DNA of 60,000 nucleotides. It comes from Antedon mediterranea. Taxonomy: Eukaryota > Echinodermata > Crinoidea > Comatulida > Antedonidae. Each line of letters begins with the position of its first letter. The first letter of the stretch is position 1. The position numbers were made by a program, and so were the translations under genes. Of the stretch, positions 59,997 to 60,000 are shown in pieces. Below the pieces are notes generated by a model. That model was not told where the DNA came from. It saw only the letters and a list, made by a program, of their open reading frames with translations, and ran no database searches. The stretch spans positions 25,030,365-25,090,364 of the forward strand of contig NC_092678.1 of the NCBI RefSeq assembly GCF_964355755.1, read 5' to 3'.

Positions 59997-60000
59997 CTTA

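Overview
The window is intron-rich, AT-rich animal genomic DNA. No bacterial operons, rRNA genes or CRISPR arrays are present. Small phase-matched exons of extracellular domain families lie in introns full of short inverted-repeat transposons (MITEs), tRNA-derived SINEs, LINE 3' ends and minisatellites. This fits an invertebrate, possibly an echinoderm or other ambulacrarian. That placement is inference from style (AGGCCTA-rich flanks, domain mix), not a species call.

Two genes of related composition face each other tail to tail. Gene A (+, about 130-2646, 5' end outside the window) encodes thyroglobulin type-1 (Tg1) domains, then one Ig domain and a stop. Gene B (-, stop at 13393, 5' end beyond 59996) fills the rest of the window. 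I could place about 113 exons by donor, acceptor and phase. They join into one open frame of about 4,790 codons with no internal stop, and the phase of every exon agrees with its neighbours. N to C, gene B encodes: antistasin-like modules alternating with acidic E/V/T linkers; two near-identical blocks of six fibronectin type III (FnIII) domains (53.5-55.9 and 49.9-52.3 kb); more antistasin/linker pairs; one Tg1; sixteen antistasin exons, ten of them a homogenised array (41.6-43.5 kb); six Ig domains; two FnIII; five antistasin; then two copies of a super-module antistasin(s)-Tg1-divergent Tg1-Ig (33.1-28.8 and 28.4-24.5 kb); then a run of eleven Tg1 domains to the stop. The totals are about 35 antistasin, 14 FnIII, 8 Ig and 16 Tg1-type domains. 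No membrane segment is seen at the C-terminus, so a secreted or matrix protein is likely. Antistasin domains are known as serine-protease inhibitors and some Tg1 domains as cysteine-protease inhibitors. A giant two-class protease-inhibitor scaffold is an attractive but untested reading.

Between the genes (2.9-13.4 kb) there are no clear protein genes. The stretch holds splice-bounded, apparently non-coding exons (about 3.6-9.05 kb), a LINE reverse-transcriptase C-terminus (9.2 kb), an array of six perfect octamer sites (7.16-7.30 kb) and several tandem repeats.

The most unusual points are: a 60-bp minisatellite that has copied an exon end plus its splice donor 17 times; the ten-exon antistasin array; divergent Tg1 domains that have lost cysteines as intact disulfide pairs (C3-C4 in two domains, C5-C6 in another); 16-nt microexons that keep phase between Tg1 repeats; a tandemly duplicated intron with decoy splice sites; and a TTAA-targeting MITE with a paralogous empty site.
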